Part shown: in pieces, positions 8,877-16,899 of the stretch
Layout of the letters: each line of letters starts with the position of its first letter
Numbering within the stretch: the stretch's first letter is position 1
Origin: Chrysochromulina tobinii
Taxonomy: Eukaryota > Haptophyta > Prymnesiales > Chrysochromulinaceae
Reading direction: 5' to 3'
Assembly (NCBI GenBank): GCA_001275005.1
Contig: JWZX01002508.1
Location: forward strand, 1 to 21,326
DNA length: 21,326 bases
Made by a program: the position numbers and the translations under genes
The notes under the pieces: model-generated
Database searches by the model: none
What the model was told of the DNA's origin: nothing
What the model saw: only the letters and a program-made list of their open reading frames with translations

Positions 8877-8905
8877 CCAACGCAGGTTGCGGGGTTGCGC
8901 ATTCG

Positions 8906-8990
8906 CGAGAGGGCAAGTCAAGTCAAGTCAAGTCAAGTCAAGTCCACTGGTTGTCTGTTGTTATGACTTGACTTGACTTGACGAGAGGGC
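8906..8990. mobile_element. Fold-back insertion with 9-bp direct repeats
   Basis: CGAGAGGGC occurs at 8906-8914 and again at 8982-8990, like a target-site duplication. Between them lie 67 bp: six CAAGT units on the left (8914-8944), a unique loop of about 20 bp, and the complementary GACTT units on the right (8965-8982). The arms can pair over about 17 bp. Leaving out the insert and one flank copy (76 bp) lines up the nucleotidyltransferase-JmjC frame with an ATG at 8998-9000; with it present, that frame stops inside the insert. No transposase is encoded. It may be a MITE-like or templated insertion. It has no GT-AG boundaries that would restore the frame by splicing. Confidence 0.65.
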
Positions 8991-9265
8991 GCGAAATCAT
9001 GTGCTGTGAATGGGACGCGACGAACTCACTTCGGTGTGGCGGGTAACTACCGGGCCCACAGGAGCGTCGCCGTCCAATACAGTCGACTGTAAATCTCGAA
9101 GCCGTACCGGTAAAAAGACACCGGGGGGAGCCGGGACACACGGGTACCGGTCGCAGCCAATCTCGGCGCCAATCGAAGACGAAATCCGCCTTCGTCGGGA
9201 GAGCAACGCCAGCGCGCGAATCGATTGTCCTTCCATCTACCCGACGGCGGCACTCGCCTCCTCCG
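8991..9265. promoter_or_regulatory. Divergent promoter region of the JmjC and two-CXXC genes
   Basis: The two genes face away from each other, with about 265 bp between the ancestral JmjC start (8998-9000) and the CXXC start (9266). No TATA box is obvious and no conserved element is recognised. Long minus-strand frames here have no convincing content. Confidence 0.4.
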
Positions 9266-10046
9266 ATGAGCGGGACCTTGCTCGTTTTCAATTCGCTCGC
9301 GTCGGCGTCACAAAAGCGGCGCCGGCTTGCCAGCTGTGGTACCTGCGCGGCGTGCACGCGCGACGATTGTGGTGAGCACCCCGGGGCACCTCCCGAACCG
9401 TCTCCTTCTTCCCGTTCGGGGTATCTCCTTCTTCCCACCGTCTGCACTCCTTTACTCACGCCATGGCGCGCGTGCGCACCGCAGGCCGCTGCATCAATTG
9501 CGTCGACAAACCCAAATTCGGAGGCAACGGCATCCGCAAGCAATCGTGCATGTACAAACGGTGCACGCACCCCAAGGGCCCGCTCGAGGCTGGTGAGCGA
9601 CAGCCGCTCGGCGAGGCGGGCACGAACACGCCCACGACGCTCGTGCAGCCGGCGAGCCGCGCTATCTTCATGGGCTCGCCGCTCGTTGCCACGCCCGTGC
9701 CTCCACGCAAGGAGTTCCTGCCTGGGCCCTCCTCGCTCGGAATGCCTGTCCGGGCACCAGCTGATCATTTCAGCTGCAGCCAGTGCGAGGTGAGCACCGA
9801 GGCGGCCAGCGCGCATTCGGGCGCGACGGACAACGAGGACCCGCTTTTCTGGACCGCGGTCGAGGCGCTCCTGGGCGCGGGAGCACCGCGGGTGCCCCCG
9901 CCGCCCAGGGAGTATGCTGACGCATCAATGGAAGCGAGCGCGGCGACCGCACTGTCGGCGCTGCCTGCGGCGCTGCAGCGGCTCGTGCAGCACGCCAGCA
10001 GCGCCAACGTCCATGCTCAGTACGCCTCGCATCCCGCGCCCGCGCC

Positions 10047-10078
<32 letters not shown>

Positions 10079-10848
10079 TAACAATGTCGCCGATGGGGTA
10101 CGAGACGACAGGCGCCGCACCGTTCGACGGAGCGATGGTCGGTGGCGGTGCGCCGAACAACAAGCGATTGCGCTCGGCGCGGTGCGGCGTGTGCCCGGGT
10201 TGCAACAGCGGCGACTGCGGCGAGTGCAAGAACTGCCTCGACAAGCCACGCTTCGGTGGCCCCGGCTGCCGCAAGCAAGCGTGCCTTCAGCGCACGTGCT
10301 CAATGCCACGCATGGTGGACGAGCGCGAGAACGAGCGAGAGAACTGCATGAGCTACCACTCGGACGGGGGTGGTTCGGATGGCGGCGACAGCACGCCGCA
10401 CGTCAGCGCGCCCGCTGCCGCCCCTGCTCTGCATGAGCCACTGCCCTCGTCAGCTGAGGCGACGCCTCCACTCGCTCCAATTTCGGCTACGTCTCCTCAA
10501 TGGGTGCCTGACGCCGAGCCCTTGCCGGAGTGCGCATGGGCGCCGGAGCGCCCTGCGGTCGTGGCTGCTCCCGCGCGCGTCGCTGCCGCGCCTGTCGCCG
10601 CCGCGCCCTTCGCCGCCGTCTCCGTCGCAGCGGCCGCACCGGTCCTCGCCACATCGAAGGCCTCGCTGCAATGGCGTTCGATGATCGTGCCTCCCGCGTC
10701 GTCGTGGCACGAGAGCACAGCCAAGGCATCTCCTGCCGACTGGGTGGTGGCAGCGTCGCCGCGTGCTGCTCGGCCGCCGTTGACCCCAACCTTCGTGCTC
10801 GCCGAAAGCCAGCACCCAGTACGCACCTACTCAGAGGAGGCGTGCTGA
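9266..10848 (+). CDS. Protein with two CXXC zinc fingers (two exons)
   Basis: Exon 1 is 9266-9371 and exon 2 is 9485-10848; they join in phase 1 to give 489 aa. Splicing is needed because the first finger is split between exons: exon 1 gives SCGTCAACTRDDC and exon 2 continues GRCINCVDKPKFGG, making a full eight-Cys finger (24, 27, 30, 35, 38, 41, 57, 62). The second finger is at 269-307 (Cys 269, 272, 275, 280, 283, 286, 302, 307). Both have the KP[KR]FGG loop and the basic RKQ stretch that contact CpG in known CXXC domains, and both follow a basic patch (KRRR; NNKRLR) that may act as a nuclear signal. The rest is Ala/Pro/Ser-rich and probably disordered. No catalytic domain is present. A role as a CpG-island-type DNA-binding adaptor is inferred. 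Confidence 0.9.
9372..9484 (+). other. Spliceosomal intron (113 bp) inside a CXXC finger
   Basis: The donor is TGTG|GTGAGC and the acceptor is CGCACCGCAG|GC; the middle is pyrimidine-rich. It interrupts the Gly codon after the fourth Cys of the first finger (phase 1). The spliced product matches the CXXC consensus exactly, which supports both boundaries. Confidence 0.9.
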
Positions 10849-11586
10849 GCAGGGCAGCTCGAGGCATTCCGCCTCTCCCGACCCAACTCAATTGTGCCCC
10901 CCCCCCCCCGCCGCGGCCTGACCAGCGTGAAAAAGGTGCCGAACGACTTGGGGCCCATGCCTCGGGTGGCGCTCGCGTGGCTGCGTGGGCTGTGAGCCCT
11001 CTACATGGCGTCCAGCTTCGAAGTGTGTGCGGAGCAAAGAGTCTGTGCGGCGGAGCATGGGCTACGCCAAAAGTCCCGGCCTTCAGATGCAGACGCAACC
11101 CGGGGCCACGCCCCAGCGTGCACGCGCCTCCAGTCCGCTCCCTATGCAGTCGTTGCACTGGCTGTGCACGGGTATGAGTGTTGTATCCTTTGTCAGAGAG
11201 TGGTGGCTGGTGAGTGCGGTGCGTGGCGCGGCGTGCATAACGCGTACGTCGGGTACGCGGTAGCTACGACCGGACCGCGTCGGTGGCAGTTCTAAGTGAA
11301 TGCGTGACAGCTATTGGCCCGCTGTGCGGCTGTGTAGTGGCCCGCTGTGTGCGGCTGTTTCGAAAGTTGCATCTTACGAATAAATTACTTTATCCCGTGG
11401 TCATCATCAGACGTGGGATCAGCTGATGAACCGTCAACCGAACGCTGTGTCTAGACGGCGACGAGAAGCGGGCGGGACCGCCAGCGCCACGGATCCTGCT
11501 AGTATCTCGACCGGTTCGACGAGGTGTGTGCCTCGCGCCGTCCCGCGGCCCGCAACACTGCTATCTAGTCGTGATGCACAAACTTC
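10849..11586. other. Convergent intergenic region
   Basis: The 3' flank of the two-CXXC gene and of the minus-strand SAP-like gene. It contains a run of 13 C (10897-10909), a duplicated segment (GGCCCGCTGTG...CGGCTGT at 11316-11333 and 11339-11358), and an AATAAA at 11379-11384 in an AT-rich patch, a possible poly(A) signal for the CXXC gene. Forward frames up to about 11290 have no coherent protein. Confidence 0.5.
11316..11358. repeat. Imperfect tandem duplication, about 20-bp unit
   Basis: GGCCCGCTGTGCGGCTGT (11316-11333) recurs at 11339-11358 with two extra bases (TG) inside it. The copies are separated by 5 bp. Confidence 0.8.
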
Positions 11587-12135
11587 TCACCAGTTATGAC
11601 CGCGGCCGCGAAACTCGTTGGGCGCGCGGTCGAGCCCAGCCTCGTGCTCTAGAACTCGCTTCTCAAGCGTGCGGAACGTCCCCGCTGCGGAAAGACCGTA
11701 CTCATGGGCACGAAGTTGTAGGACGCTGAGGTCGCGTTGGTCGTACGTGCCGTAGCGGTGCTCGTGTAGGCGCTTCGTCGCGATGGGATGGAACGAATTG
11801 GCCGCTGCCAAGTCGCTCCGCGTGCGCCGCAGCGGCGGACCACCATAGCCTACCGTCTCTGACCGTAGGGCGGGCTCCGAGACGGGCTCGAGCTGGGACA
11901 CGCCGCCGGCCTCCACGCGCGCGTCATACGTGCCGTGGTGCCGAGCGCGTGCTCGCCGATCATTTCCAGAGGCGGCATTGGACAACGAGCTGCGCCACCA
12001 ATCGTCGTGTCCATACAGCTGATGAGCAGATGCCCAGCCCTTTTGTGTGGCCTCCCGCGAAATCGGCCGCCAGCGCTGATGGCCGTTGTGCTGCCGCCCG
12101 CCGCGCGGCTCCTCCGGGTGCACGAAATTGTTAAA
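11587..12135 (-). CDS. 3' exon of a SAP-like protein, start unresolved
   Basis: The coding-strand frame ending at 11587 has strong G/C third-position bias from about 12135 (FNNFVHPEEP) to the stop, giving about 182 residues. It has no ATG anywhere, so at least one upstream exon is needed. The segment at 11641-11736 (RDLSVLQLRAHEYGLSAAGTFRTLEKRVLEHE) reads like a SAP helix-extended-helix motif: hydrophobics at the right spacing, GLS-x-x-G in the turn, and a second amphipathic helix. Two short similar motifs, HHGTYDAR and HRYGTYDQR, suggest a small internal repeat. Above 12135 the frame stays open but the sequence is repetitive and looks non-coding. Function unknown; nucleic-acid binding is possible from the SAP-like segment. 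Confidence 0.6.
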   Translation of the reverse strand, partial: FNNFVHPEEPRGGRQHNGHQRWRPISREATQKGWASAHQLYGHDDWWRSSLSNAASGNDRRARARHHGTYDARVEAGGVSQLEPVSEPALRSETVGYGGPPLRRTRSDLAAANSFHPIATKRLHEHRYGTYDQRDLSVLQLRAHEYGLSAAGTFRTLEKRVLEHEAGLDRAPNEFRGRGHNW

Positions 12136-12578
12136 TGGCCGCACCTCAGTGCGGACTCCCGGAGTGCGGACCACAGTGCGAGCGCGCGGCACAAGCTCTA
12201 CGCGCAATCGCGATCGTACTTCGGCTCGTGGCCATGAGAGAGTTGAAGTGGATCCCCTGAGCCGGGCCTCCACTTCAAGGGAGGCAGCTGAGCCGGGCCT
12301 TGATAGAGTTGAAGTGAGACTGGCCTTTACCGGAGCGCGTATTAAGTACGATGGCGCTGGCAGTGCCGCGTAGGACGCAGCAGGCACGAGCAAAACCGCC
12401 ACCTTTTTTTTTTCCTATACAATAGTACCCTTTGTGAGGTGTGAACACGTCGGCGAGCAGAGCCACAACTTCTCTAGTCCTCTCAAAACCATCAACCCTC
12501 TGCGTACCGGGTAATTCCTCGTGGGCGAAGATTCTCCTTGTTTGCTCTTCAGAGGACGGATGCGCAATCGCGATCGAC
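12136..12578. other. Divergent region between the SAP-like gene and the ankyrin gene
   Basis: It probably holds the missing 5' exon(s) of the minus-strand gene and both promoters. It contains the interleaved direct repeats listed separately, and a ten-base T run near 12404-12413 on the forward strand. A minus-strand ATG in good context (TCATGG, 12233-12235) opens a 29-codon frame, but I cannot connect it to the downstream exon with confidence. Confidence 0.4.
12239..12316. repeat. Interleaved direct repeats
   Basis: AGAGTTGAAGTG occurs at 12239-12250 and 12305-12316; between them TGAGCCGGGCCT occurs at 12258-12269 and 12289-12300. A CACTTCAA (12271-12278) is the inverse of the TTGAAGTG in the outer pair. 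The arrangement A-B-a'-B-A suggests duplicated regulatory sites or a decayed small element. Confidence 0.75.
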
Positions 12579-13397
12579 ATGCCTCCCGAGCTGCCACAAA
12601 ACAGCGCCATCTGGACCGACGATAGTAAGTTCGAAATCTGGGTCGAGAAATGGATACGGCGCGGCGGTGACGTGAACGCGAGGGACGGCGGCACCAATTC
12701 ATCGACCTTGCTCATCCATGCGGCCACACGCGGTATCGTAGGCGCCGTCGAGAAACTGCTTGATGCGGGTGCCGCCGCCGACTTGAAGGCCGGTTCGGGC
12801 CAATTCACGGCGTTAATGCACGCAGTTCGCCGCGGTCACCACACCGTTGTCGCACGACTATTGAAGAGTGGCGCATCTTGCACTCTCCAAGACAGCAAGG
12901 GACGCACAGCACTCAACCAGCACAGAGGGCCCGATGCGGTGGCATTGGGTGGCGACACCTACTATACGTGCGTGCCCATGACCGACGATGTGTGGCGGTG
13001 CGTCGCTTTGCTCCGCGAGCACGTCGGCATGCCACCTCTGGAATCGCACGAGCGACATCACCACACGGGCGCCGCCGCTGCGGAGGCGGCGGAGGCGGCG
13101 GCAATGGCGACGGCTCAAACGACGGCAGCGGCTCAAACGACGGCTGGGGTAGACGAGAGCACGCTGCTGCCAACGTACGCGGGCTGCGAGTACGGAGTCT
13201 CCAAACTTCCCCTCACAACGTACGTGGGCCGCGTTCTGCGCGTCTATGGCCTGACATCGGAGCGGGGACAAGAGCTCAATGGGAAAGTCGGGAGGTGCGA
13301 AGGGTGTGACGACACGCGGCTGCACCTCCGCCTCGAAGGCCATCCGACCCCCTTCAAAGTCAAACCTAGCAACGTGATGGCTGATGCGGCTGAGTAA
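12579..13397 (+). CDS. Ankyrin-repeat protein with a C-terminal SH3-like KPSN domain
   Basis: 272 aa from the ATG at 12579 (GCGATCGACATGCC). The frame extends upstream only through non-ATG codons. Residues about 18-115 form two to three ankyrin repeats (GGDVNARDGG...STLLIHAATRGIVGAVEKLLDAGA, then FTALMHAVRRGHHTVVARLLKSGA, then a weaker GRTALN). A Ala/Thr-rich linker follows (about 160-192), including a repeated TAQTTA. Residues about 216-267 (GRVLRVYGLTSERGQELNGKVGR, then VKPSNV) match a small beta-rich module that I associate with many algal proteins, often next to ankyrin repeats; its function is not known to me. Probably a protein-protein adaptor. Confidence 0.8.
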   Translation: MPPELPQNSAIWTDDSKFEIWVEKWIRRGGDVNARDGGTNSSTLLIHAATRGIVGAVEKLLDAGAAADLKAGSGQFTALMHAVRRGHHTVVARLLKSGASCTLQDSKGRTALNQHRGPDAVALGGDTYYTCVPMTDDVWRCVALLREHVGMPPLESHERHHHTGAAAAEAAEAAAMATAQTTAAAQTTAGVDESTLLPTYAGCEYGVSKLPLTTYVGRVLRVYGLTSERGQELNGKVGRCEGCDDTRLHLRLEGHPTPFKVKPSNVMADAAE

Positions 13398-13767
13398 GTA
13401 AGTAAGCAAGTAACGAACAAGTAAACACTGCGAGTAAATTTACGGTTCTGTGTCCTTCTTAGTTTCGAGTCGTGCTCGTGCCCTTCCCGGGGACGGCGAC
13501 GTCGACGTGGACGTCGGTGCTTGTTCTCAACTACTGTGTCCTTCTTGAACAACCTGAGCAAGCCATCAGACCCCAAACAGAAACGCGAACTCCGGATCAG
13601 ACATGAAACCACAGCTCGTTCAATACTGAACTGAACTGAACTTCAATCCGACCGTTACACAATCAACTTTGTGGTCCCGAACAAGAAACACCACACTGCC
13701 TCTCCGATCGCTCTTCCCCCCCAACTACAGCGCTGCCGTGGGGTCCCTCGAGCCCCGCAGCAACTTG
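13398..13767. other. Spacer between the ankyrin and La-CCR4 genes
   Basis: It starts with degenerate GTAA repeats (about 13391-13425). Near 13495-13520 are overlapping palindromes built on GACGTC. Three ACTGA units (13625-13641) lie between two copies of TTCAAT (13619-13624 and 13642-13647). It must hold the promoter of the downstream gene, but no TATA box is evident. The downstream frame is open here from 13669 without an ATG. Confidence 0.5.
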
Positions 13768-16458
13768 ATGCCGCCGATGGCGCTGCACCGCATCCACTCC
13801 ATCCTCAAGCATGCCGTCGCGATGCGGGACGCCGATATCGACCTCGTGTGCAGCCAGACGGAGGCCATCCTCTCCGAGAACATGTATTCACAATTGCCGC
13901 AACTTGCGGCATGCGTCGGTGCGGATGGCTGGCTGCCGATCGCGTCGCTCCTCAACTACTCACCACTCGGCCAAACCGTCTGGCCGTTTGGCGGCGTGGG
14001 CGTCGTCGCCGACTGCCTCATTGCTCGTGGCTCCAGTGTGATTGAGCTCTCTGGCGACAGTTCTAGCGTCCGCAGGATGCCGCCACGTGTCCAGCTGCGC
14101 AGCGCTGTCGAGTTTATCTTCTCGGACAACAACTTCCACAAGGATGTGCACTTGCAGCTCCTTCAGGAAAAGGATGGATTTGTTCCCCTGCACAAGATCG
14201 TCTCGTCCTACGCGGCTGTGCAGCAGCTGGTCGACTCGAAGCGAGTGTCCCTCGACTCCATTCCGGAGGCGATTGAGTCGAGCTCCGAGCTCGAGGTGGT
14301 CAAGAGGCCATCGAGCTCCGCGTCGCTCGTTCGGCGCAAGACGCTCGCTGAGAAGATCTGCTCCCAGGTCGAGTGGTATCTGGACGAGAAGCGCCTCGCG
14401 TCCGACCGCTTCTTGTACGAGACCAGCTGCGACCACGACGGCTGGATCCCGGTATCGACACTGCTCTCATTCCCACGCATGCGCAAGCTGTGCTACCCGC
14501 AAGCGGCCGCGGTCGCACACGTGCTCTCGGCGTCCAAAATGCTCGAGGTGTCGCCCGACTTCTCGTGCGTGCGTCCGGGACGCGCGCCTCTCTCGTCACC
14601 CGCCCGGGCCGCGCGCAGGGATCCAACCTTTCAATTCCAAATCGTGCCGCGAACGTGGACCGACCCGCCGGCGCTGCACCCGGGCGCCGACTTCTCCATC
14701 ATGACGTACAACTGCCTTGCCGACATGCTGTGCACGGTAGAGCAGTTCCCGAGCGTCAACGTGGGAGTGCTCGATTGGGAGTACAGGCGCTCCCTCATCA
14801 CGCGCGAGATCGCGCACCATCTTCCTGACCTCATCTGCATGCAAGAGCTGCAAGGGAACGCGGCAGGCGCGGGGGCGGACGACCACTACTCGGCAATGCG
14901 TGATCACCTGGCCAAGAGCGGCTACGAGAACCGGTACATGCGCAAGATCAAGCGCAACGGCGTGGGCTGGCCTCACACGCAGATCGGCAACGCCATCTTT
15001 TGGCGCACGAGTCGCTTCGAGTACCTCGAGCACGAAGAGGTGCCGATCGCTGTGAAGCTCAACGCGCTCTGCGAAGACGAGCCGTCGGCGGCACACTTTG
15101 GGCGCGGCGCGCAGGTGGGGCTCGTGGTCGCGCTCAAGCATAAGTCTTCTGGGCGCACCCTCGTCGTCGTGACCACCCACCTCTCATGCAACTTCCAGGA
15201 GCCCTGGACTCAGGTAGCGCAGATTCAGGTGGTCCTGCTCGCAGCGGCGGCGCTCGCCGCAAAGCACGGCCCTGATGTGGCCATCATCATGGGTGCCGAC
15301 CTCAACTCGATCCCGGGCTCTGGCGTGTACCATCTGGTCAGCTCAGGCCACCTGTCAGCGAGCCATCCGCATCTGAGGATCATCGCAGAACAAGTCGAGA
15401 TGCCCGAGTTTGGGGAGCACGCCGAGTTTGGCGGCGGCAGCGCCGACCTGCGCCAGCCGATGCCCCTCGTCTCCGCATACGGCAGCCTACTCGGCCAAGA
15501 GCCGCTCTTCACGAACTTCACCACAGGCTTCATCGGCACCCTCGACTACGTGTTTGCCAACCAGATGCTCGAGCCTCTGCAAGTACTCACCCTCCCCTCG
15601 GAGGACGACGTGCGCAAGGAGGGGTTCTTGCCCGCCTCCGCCTTCCCATCGGATCACTTGTCCCTGATCGCCAAGTTCGGCTTCCGCCCTACCGACCCCG
15701 GAGGCGCGGTGGTCATGCCCACGATCGTCGCCAGCCGCTCCCCTTCGAACGCCTCCAACTCGGCACGTGAGTCGCCCGCAGCTAGCGCGGGCGCCACATC
15801 GCACTGGCCCACCGATCCAGCCGCCGTCGCCACCGTCCTTGCAACCGCTGGGCATGCACCCCGCAGCTATGACCCGACGATGCCGCCGCCGCCCGTGCCA
15901 CACCACGTGTGCAGCAGCGGCGGCAGCTCCGCGGAGTCCAGCCCGAGCAAGCGGCAGCGCGGGCAAGTGCCCTCGCGCTCAGCGCCCGTGGCGGCGCCCG
16001 CCCCTGCAGCAGGTAGGTCCCACTGGAGAGGCGAGCCCGGCGGCAGCGTCGAGGTGTCACTCGCCGCGTGCCCCTTCGTAGGCGGCGGCGGCGGCTTCTA
16101 TAGTGGCTCGTGGAGTTCGCAGTGCTCTGGCTCCATGTCCGGCGGCTCCACAAACGGCAGCCCGCCGATGGTGCATGCTATGGGCGTCATGGGCGGCGCA
16201 CACCAGGGTGGCTGGGGGGCATCCGGGATGATCGGTGCCATGGGCCTCGGTGGAGGTGCAGCCGGTGGCGTCGACGCCTCGGCACCGTGGGTCGTCGGCG
16301 GTGGCGATGCGCGTGTGACCCCCGGCGGTGACCCCCGCAGCCGTGCGCCCAGCGGCTCGCGCGACAAGGGCAGCGGCAAGGGTGGTGGTGGCAAGGGTGG
16401 GAGCGGCGGCAAGTCCAAGGGGGCTCGCGGCCGCGGTGGTGGCTCTGGCACCGCCTGA
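13768..16458 (+). CDS. Triple La motif-CCR4-type deadenylase fusion
   Basis: 896 aa from the ATG at 13768. Three La-type winged helices stand in tandem: residues about 25-103 (weakest), 108-179 (AVEFIFSDNNFHKDVHLQLL, DGFVPLHKI) and 194-270 (QVEWYLDEKRLASDRFLYE, DGWIPVSTLL). Each has the Q/V-E-h-h-h-S/D-x-x helix, the DG-[FW]-[VIL]-P turn and the final EL/EV strand. Residues about 309-639 are an endonuclease/exonuclease/phosphatase domain of CCR4 type with Asn315, Glu360 (MQEL), His471 (TTHL), Asp511/Asn513 (GADLNSIPGSG), Asp593 (GTLDYVF) and Asp629-His630 (PSDHLSL): a complete Mg-dependent 3' poly(A) nuclease site. The usual CCR4 leucine-rich repeats, which bind the NOT complex, are absent. 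The tail (about 645-896) is Ser/Pro- then Gly-rich with an RG end (ARGRGGG) and a KRQR patch. Likely an mRNA deadenylase that recruits itself to RNA ends. Confidence 0.92.
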   Translation: MPPMALHRIHSILKHAVAMRDADIDLVCSQTEAILSENMYSQLPQLAACVGADGWLPIASLLNYSPLGQTVWPFGGVGVVADCLIARGSSVIELSGDSSSVRRMPPRVQLRSAVEFIFSDNNFHKDVHLQLLQEKDGFVPLHKIVSSYAAVQQLVDSKRVSLDSIPEAIESSSELEVVKRPSSSASLVRRKTLAEKICSQVEWYLDEKRLASDRFLYETSCDHDGWIPVSTLLSFPRMRKLCYPQAAAVAHVLSASKMLEVSPDFSCVRPGRAPLSSPARAARRDPTFQFQIVPRTWTDPPALHPGADFSIMTYNCLADMLCTVEQFPSVNVGVLDWEYRRSLITREIAHHLPDLICMQELQGNAAGAGADDHYSAMRDHLAKSGYENRYMRKIKRNGVGWPHTQIGNAIFWRTSRFEYLEHEEVPIAVKLNALCEDEPSAAHFGRGAQVGLVVALKHKSSGRTLVVVTTHLSCNFQEPWTQVAQIQVVLLAAAALAAKHGPDVAIIMGADLNSIPGSGVYHLVSSGHLSASHPHLRIIAEQVEMPEFGEHAEFGGGSADLRQPMPLVSAYGSLLGQEPLFTNFTTGFIGTLDYVFANQMLEPLQVLTLPSEDDVRKEGFLPASAFPSDHLSLIAKFGFRPTDPGGAVVMPTIVASRSPSNASNSARESPAASAGATSHWPTDPAAVATVLATAGHAPRSYDPTMPPPPVPHHVCSSGGSSAESSPSKRQRGQVPSRSAPVAAPAPAAGRSHWRGEPGGSVEVSLAACPFVGGGGGFYSGSWSSQCSGSMSGGSTNGSPPMVHAMGVMGGAHQGGWGASGMIGAMGLGGGAAGGVDASAPWVVGGGDARVTPGGDPRSRAPSGSRDKGSGKGGGGKGGSGGKSKGARGRGGGSGTA

Positions 16459-16899
16459 ACCACATTCATCTGTCAGGGCTCCATCGAGGCTGTAGCAGCG
16501 CATCGATGCGTCATGCGCCCTTGTTACCCTTGGCTCGCTCATACACGTGCTTGGTGTGCGCATCCTTCAAGAGGTCATGGGCTCACAGCACGGTGGCTGG
16601 CTTAGAGATCAGACGAGACGTCACGAGACGTCACGAATACAAGAGTTCGAATACAAAACGACGAAATTAGGTACACATAACAAGGTGGTGTGCGACAGTT
16701 GGCGTATGTGCACGCATGCTTGTTGGGCGAGGCCGTGTGCGTATGACGGTCCATATGATCCGTATGTCAAACCGTGCCGGTGCTGTGACCTGTGTGCGCG
16801 TAGTCACCGAAACAAACACGGGCACCTTAGCTTGCGCGTCTGTCGTGTTAACGTTCACACACAGGTACGGAGAAAACTTGGCGAGATTACGTCGCCAGC
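16459..16899. other. Intergenic spacer
   Basis: No gene seen. It contains a tandem 10-mer GAGACGTCAC (16615-16624, 16625-16634) with palindromic GACGTC cores, followed by two copies of CGAATACAA (near 16634-16660). The following 200 bp are GT/CA-rich and probably hold the promoter of the rhomboid-like gene. Confidence 0.5.
16615..16634. repeat. Tandem GAGACGTCAC (two copies)
   Basis: Two perfect 10-bp units, each with an ACGTCA core like the CRE/bZIP site. It lies about 270 bp upstream of the rhomboid-like start codon. Regulatory function is a guess. Confidence 0.6.

Noticed and set aside
8915-8990. The fold-back insert as a spliceable intron (introner-like element)
   Set aside because: In either orientation, no GT-AG pair removes it while keeping the JmjC frame, so an insertion is the better reading.
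8938-9816. 292-codon minus-strand frame across the double-CXXC gene start
   Set aside because: It is antisense to well-supported CXXC exons and has no coherent domain. Its last 20 codons are simply the original JmjC start running into the insertion.
10487-11158. 223-codon minus-strand frame running past the end of the double-CXXC gene
   Set aside because: Arg/Ala-rich composition typical of reverse reading of GC-rich coding DNA; no motif.
12275-12808. Minus-strand frame opposite the ankyrin gene
   Set aside because: The forward frame has clear ankyrin repeats; the reverse frame is their shadow.
14596-15180. 194-codon minus-strand frame in the CCR4 region
   Set aside because: It lies opposite conserved nuclease motifs and shows no domain of its own.
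16012-16080. Donor-like GCAG|GTAGGT in the CCR4 tail
   Set aside because: The frame is open across it and the Gly-rich tail continues in the same phase; no splice needed.
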